Program-made: the position numbers and the translations under genes
Notes under the pieces: model-generated
The model's database searches: none
Told to the model about the DNA's origin: nothing
The model's input: only the letters and a program-made list of their open reading frames with translations
In this document: one piece after another, positions 40,621-44,398 of the stretch
Position numbering within the stretch: position 1 is the stretch's first letter
Layout of the letters: each line of letters starts with the position of its first letter
From: Chara braunii
Taxonomy: Eukaryota > Streptophyta > Charophyceae > Charales > Characeae
Reading direction: 5' to 3'
DNA: 44,398 nt
NCBI GenBank assembly: GCA_003427395.1
Contig: BFEA01000035.1
Location: 460,366 to 504,763 of the forward strand

Positions 40621-43600
40621 CTGTAGGCAGAAGCATGAGCAACCATCTTCGCCGGAGCTAATATCCATGAGGACACTTGGGTGTAGATTCCTTTCTTTTC
40701 GCCCATGCCAATTGACATCCCAGTGACAGCAATCCTCACATTGTTCCACACCCTCGTCTCTTCCATTAGGCTGTTCCTTCTGCCTCCAGCTGAAATCAAT
40801 GATCCCACTGGTCGCTTTCTCCAGGCATCCTCCTCCACAGCTGGATCCCACCAAGCATTTGCTTCCCTCATGTTTCTGCTTCTAGCCCACACTGATCGCC
40901 ATCCCCAAATGGAATCAGCTTTCCCATTGTGACCGTTTTGTAGTGCTTCAAGCTCTTTCCCCCCTCTTCCTGGAAGTACGGGCCACACTCCAACTTCAAC
41001 CTGACCTAAGTCAACGATCAAGGCCTGATCCTGCCAGCGTCCCCAACCTTTTCCACCTTTGCTCGCTGCACCCCCTCGCTTCCCTCTTTGTGCTGTAGGC
41101 ACAATGTCTGTCAATATTAGCCTTGGCCCACAGATAAAAGCTGCCAAATTGATCTGCATGTTCGGCACCAAATTGTGTAAGTTATCACGCACCGCAGCTG
41201 TCAAGGCCATCGCCGTCTGTTTCAAGAACTCCGCCGCAGAAAGCGCTGCATTTTGCAGAGGGGCAGCATCTTTGTTTTGTCGCTGATTGGCAGGAGTGCA
41301 TACTCCCTCGTGATGATCAACACTACTTTGGCTGCCACCAGCTACACCTGCTTCCGCAGCCATCAGAGCGCCGCATCCAATAACATCCCCATTAAGAAAG
41401 CATTCCAGTTGACCAACTGCAACTCTGCAGTTTGACAGACTCCCGGCGCTTTGCTCCTTAGACAGCCAACCTACCTTGCTCTCCATCTCAAACATAAGAA
41501 ACGGTCTCTTTACCTCTACGGCAAGTGCCAAGCCCTCTCTCCTCTCATTGTTTCCCCTCGGACTTCCCATGCTAGCTCTTGAGCTCACCGAATCAGAACT
41601 TGCTCTCATCTCCTGCATCCGAGGAGGTAGTCCCATGCGTTCCCTGAAACCCTGGGACACCCAACCTTCTTTCATCACACCAGCATCTGGAGCCGACCCT
41701 CTCCTGATGCCAGGAACAACCTTCGAAGATGAAGACCGCACAACTGGAACTGCATTGTCCATATCCAAAACCCAACGTTCCTTTGCTGACTGGCCCACCA
41801 TAGCCCATCTCTCTTCTTCAGTCATTTCCAGACTACCTCGCTGCTTTGAGTGTGCAACCTCATTGATCGGTTCTTGCGCTACTTTTGCCGTGACACAATC
41901 CGCTAGCACATTGCCACACACGAACTCCACACCAGTCGCCTGAAGGCTCGTTCCATAAAATGCAGAAAGATCTTCACAGCAAAGACACAGGGCTTTGATC
42001 TCGTGTACTGTTGATAGCAAAGTGGATCCTGTTCCCAATCCGTCCGGTAGTCCTGGTGCCACCACCGATGACTTCGCCCCTAGCTTTGCATCTCTACCTT
42101 GGTCTTTCCCTTCAGAGGTGCTTGCTACCATTCGGTTTGCTGCTGATGCTTGTCCAACTGTTATGGACACACGCTGCATGGAGACTGTAAACACCAGGTC
42201 TGTTCCAGGAAGTACGGGAATGATGTTCATATTCCCACTTCCATCCTTGACTATCTTCCCAGGTGTCTCAGGGTCATTGCCCTCTCCCTGTTTTAAGCTT
42301 TCATCATCGGCCTCCTTGTCTACCGGACCCTGCTCAGCTCCCTTGTTACGTTTTGCATTTGCTGCCTTGATTGGCTTGGAGGCGAGCCCCCTGATTGTGC
42401 CAAGTATACGCCATGCAGCACCCAATGACCAGCCAGACCTAGGGACATCTGACACCTGTTCCCCTGGGCCTTCCCTTTCAAGTTTGAGCAAACTGAGGTC
42501 CTCGACCGATCGCTTTCTTGCCACTCGACGGCCCAGAACAACAGCCTCCTCTGGCATTCCTTTCTCCATGTCACGTAATGCAGCCAACAACCCCCTTCCT
42601 TTGCTTTGCTTCCCCTCCTTGTCACCCCATCCACGCCCGGCTAGATCTCTACGAAGATCCTTCAACCACTCCTCATAAAGCGCTACATATCTACGCCTTG
42701 CAATCCCAGCAAGCACAGCGCGAGCCAGCTGTTTTTTTGAGCTCTGCTCAAGCACACGCATTAGCCCTTTGTGCCACAGATCTACAGCCCATTTCCTGTC
42801 ATGAATCTTTGTCTTCGCCCCCTGATCCTTTTCTTCACTTTCCATTCTGTCTCCCACAGGGCCCGCCAACTCTTCTTCAATCCCTCTGAAAGTTCGTTCC
42901 TCTGCCCTGCGCCGCATATCGATCTCGTCATCCTTAACATGAGTTCCCAGGTTTCCTACACCTGAATGGGCACCGTCATCTCCCGTCTCTTCCTCAGGTC
43001 TATTCACTTCATTTTTGGAACGCTCATACACTCCCTCATCCTCCCTTCCTGAACACAAGTCATTCACTTCATTTCCAGAATGTTCATTCCCTCGCTTGTT
43101 CTCCCTTCGTGAACGCAAGTCAGAGAAACCTTGACCGCGCACGGAGTTCATAACAATCATCAACTCTGCAATATCTTCCGTGTCCATCTGGAAATCCATC
43201 TCGTTCATATCCATTTCAATGTAATCGACCGAACCTGGGGAATACCTGAGCAGCAGCTTGTGATCCCCCTGCTTCAGCAAACATCGTCTCCTCATCTTGT
43301 AGCTGCCACAGCTTCGTTGTTCTGCAATGCCATCACTCACATTTCCAGCTTTCTGCCCAGATTGGCTACCCTGTGCATCAGCAATCTCCGCTGCTGGCTC
43401 CTTACTCTTGATGTCCTGTTCACTCCTAGCGGCCCATTGTGATTCCATCCACATGCCAAACCCACTCACACGACACAATTTTAACACAGCCACAGCTTCA
43501 TCTGCAATGACAGCCGAAGTTGCAGCTCGCAATAGCCCCTTGTCATTATCGTGGTGGAAATTTCCCTCCTCCATAACAAGGCTGTCCAATGTGAATCCAA

Positions 43601-43766
43601 TGCGGATAAATGACCCTGCCATACACCCAGTCTCAATCGCCACAGTGCAGTTGCGCAACTCAATACGCATCCTTGCAACAGCAGCATTCGTTAGACGACC
43701 TACCATGGTCGAGCTGGTCGCCCTTGTCAACTCGAGAGCTTCTGCAACCGCATCAATGGCCGCACC
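40621..43766 (-). CDS. VPS13-like bridge lipid-transfer protein, exon A
   Basis: This 3146-nt exon is open over 1048 codons plus two bases. A TAG directly precedes it in frame, so it must start at the acceptor CTCTCTCTAG/GGTGCG. It ends CTACAG/GTCAGTG. Recognisable VPS13 features in order: A-I-D-A-V-A-E-A-L; R-I-E-L-R-N-C-T-V-A-I-E with I-G-F-T-L-D-S-L (the RBG strand after chorein); V-L-K-L-C-R-V-S-G-F; W-A-V-D-L-W-H then R-R-R-Y-V-A-L-Y-E-E-W-L; D-M-E-K-G-M-P-E-E-A-V; D-Q-A-L-I-V-D-L-G. These proteins form a hydrophobic groove moving phospholipids between membranes. The N-terminal chorein exons should lie beyond the right end. The 1675 codons in the three exons are only a part, since family members commonly exceed 3000 residues. 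Confidence 0.78.
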
Positions 43767-44305
43767 CTAGAGAGAGAAATCATGAATGAATCATTATGAT
43801 TGATTAGAAATGGGCAGCAAACAGCTCCAAACAAAATCACAGAAAATTTTGCAACAAAGTTTTTGGCACAGATCATCCGCTGTCCTCTATTTCTGAATGA
43901 GAAAGGATAGGCCAGCAACGAAATACAACGCCTTTGGGAATCACATGAATGGCCATACTTTAGAAGTGAGATAACAGATAAATGAGCCAACATGATTGAT
44001 TCAAAATTTGCAACAGAAAATCAATACAGAAGTAAACCATTTACAGAACTCGCCAGGGTTGCATCCCTGCCGACCGCCGACCGTATTGCGGTGGACTAGT
44101 TGGGCCAACCGGTCGGCGGTCTGCCGACCAGTGAAAAAAAAAAAAAAAAAAAAACACGCGCACTGATTTTTTTTCAAATCTGAGTTGGGGGCTGTACTGC
44201 GCTTGCTGAGTACAGCCCAAATCCGCTGAGAAACTCTTGGGGATGGGCGGGGATATGGGGGGGTAGGGGTTGGAGTATAGGGGGGTATAGGGGTAGGTGG
44301 TATAG
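43767..44305 (-). other. Upstream intron of the VPS13-like gene, then a retroposon-like block
   Basis: The acceptor AG is at 43768-43767 after a CT-rich tract. Upstream the intron is AT-rich to about 44040. A GC-rich block (about 44048-44133) has an 11-bp perfect inverted repeat (GACCGCCGACC 44072-44082; complement 44111-44121) and ends in 21 A (44134-44154), like a small retroposon. G-rich, GGGGTATAG-like words fill 44235-44303. The preceding exon was not found. Confidence 0.55.
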
Positions 44306-44341
44306 CTGTCTCTTATACACATCTAGATGTGTATAAGAGAC
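44306..44341. other. Second Nextera mate-pair junction adapter
   Basis: CTGTCTCTTATACACATCT (44306-44324) is followed by AGATGTGTATAAGAGA(C) to about 44341, the same head-to-head Tn5 mosaic-end junction as at 2447, lacking the last two bases. The sequence to its right belongs elsewhere. Confidence 0.96.
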
Positions 44342-44398
44342 CACCTATACACAGATCACCCCCACAGCCCAACCCCTCGGCCCCGCCGTTCCAGTACC
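44342..44398 (+). pseudogene. Stray chromovirus Gag fragment joined by the adapter
   Basis: From about 44341 to 44393 the sequence is identical to 25497-25549 in the proline-rich Gag of chromovirus 4, then differs (GTACC against ATACATCC). It is therefore another copy of that family, brought next to the gene's intron by the untrimmed junction read. Confidence 0.9.

Noticed and set aside
40705-43770. Plus-strand open frames opposite exon A, including one of 227 codons
   Set aside because: They are antisense shadows of the long VPS13-like exon and show no domain.
43727-43993. Minus-strand 88-codon frame over the exon A acceptor
   Set aside because: It reads through the AT-rich intron in another frame. 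The VPS13-like frame begins at 43766 right after a stop and splice acceptor.

Overview
The window looks like nuclear DNA of a streptophyte (green-plant lineage) alga. It has chromodomain-type Ty3/gypsy retrotransposons, a very long minus-strand gene with GT-AG introns, U6 snRNA-derived pseudogenes and abundant microsatellites. The Gag and Pol wording (a basic/acidic coiled Gag followed by an E-A-N-R-V-A-x-E-V-E stretch) resembles, from memory, retroelement proteins of the charophyte Chara. That assignment is inference. Nothing bacterial, phage-like or CRISPR-like was seen.

Layout: (1) 1-2288, non-coding and repeat-bearing: a 26-bp minisatellite, a GC-rich stretch without a gene and an AT-rich duplicated block. 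(2) 2289-8077, decayed gypsy element 1 (Gag, protease, RT/RNase H, integrase, chromo-like tail), followed by LTR-like DNA with a compound palindrome and a TATA motif. (3) 10150-15817, decayed gypsy element 2; its 3' LTR starts at 15818. (4) 16480-19746, non-coding DNA with microsatellites, minisatellites and old LTR relatives. (5) 19747-24915, element 3: a likely 5' LTR with a heat-shock-element-like array, an initiator-Met-type primer binding site, Gag, protease, and RT cut off inside its first motif. (6) 24916-32371, element 4, joined directly to element 3 without a 5' LTR: proline-rich Gag, protease, RT, RNase H, integrase with a foreign AT-rich insert, chromodomain, polypurine tract and 3' LTR start. 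(7) A LINE endonuclease fragment (minus strand) near 32372-32614. (8) 34102-43766, three exons of a VPS13-like bridge lipid-transfer protein gene on the minus strand, with U6-derived pseudogenes and other small repeats in its introns.

All four gypsy elements point right and all are dead: stops, frameshifts, altered active sites. The host gene points left, and both of its ends are missing from what can be recognised here. Its three exons join in phase into 1675 codons.

The assembly needs caution. Two copies of the Nextera mate-pair junction adapter are embedded (2447-2484 and 44306-44341). One is flanked by a 102-bp identical duplication. The other joins the gene's upstream intron to a stray Gag fragment. 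A single N sits in a repeat at 22337. The element 3/4 junction may be a further misjoin or a real rearrangement. The most unusual biological item is a 200-bp AT-rich, fully open coding-like insert in element 4's integrase (29750-29949), whose source I do not recognise.
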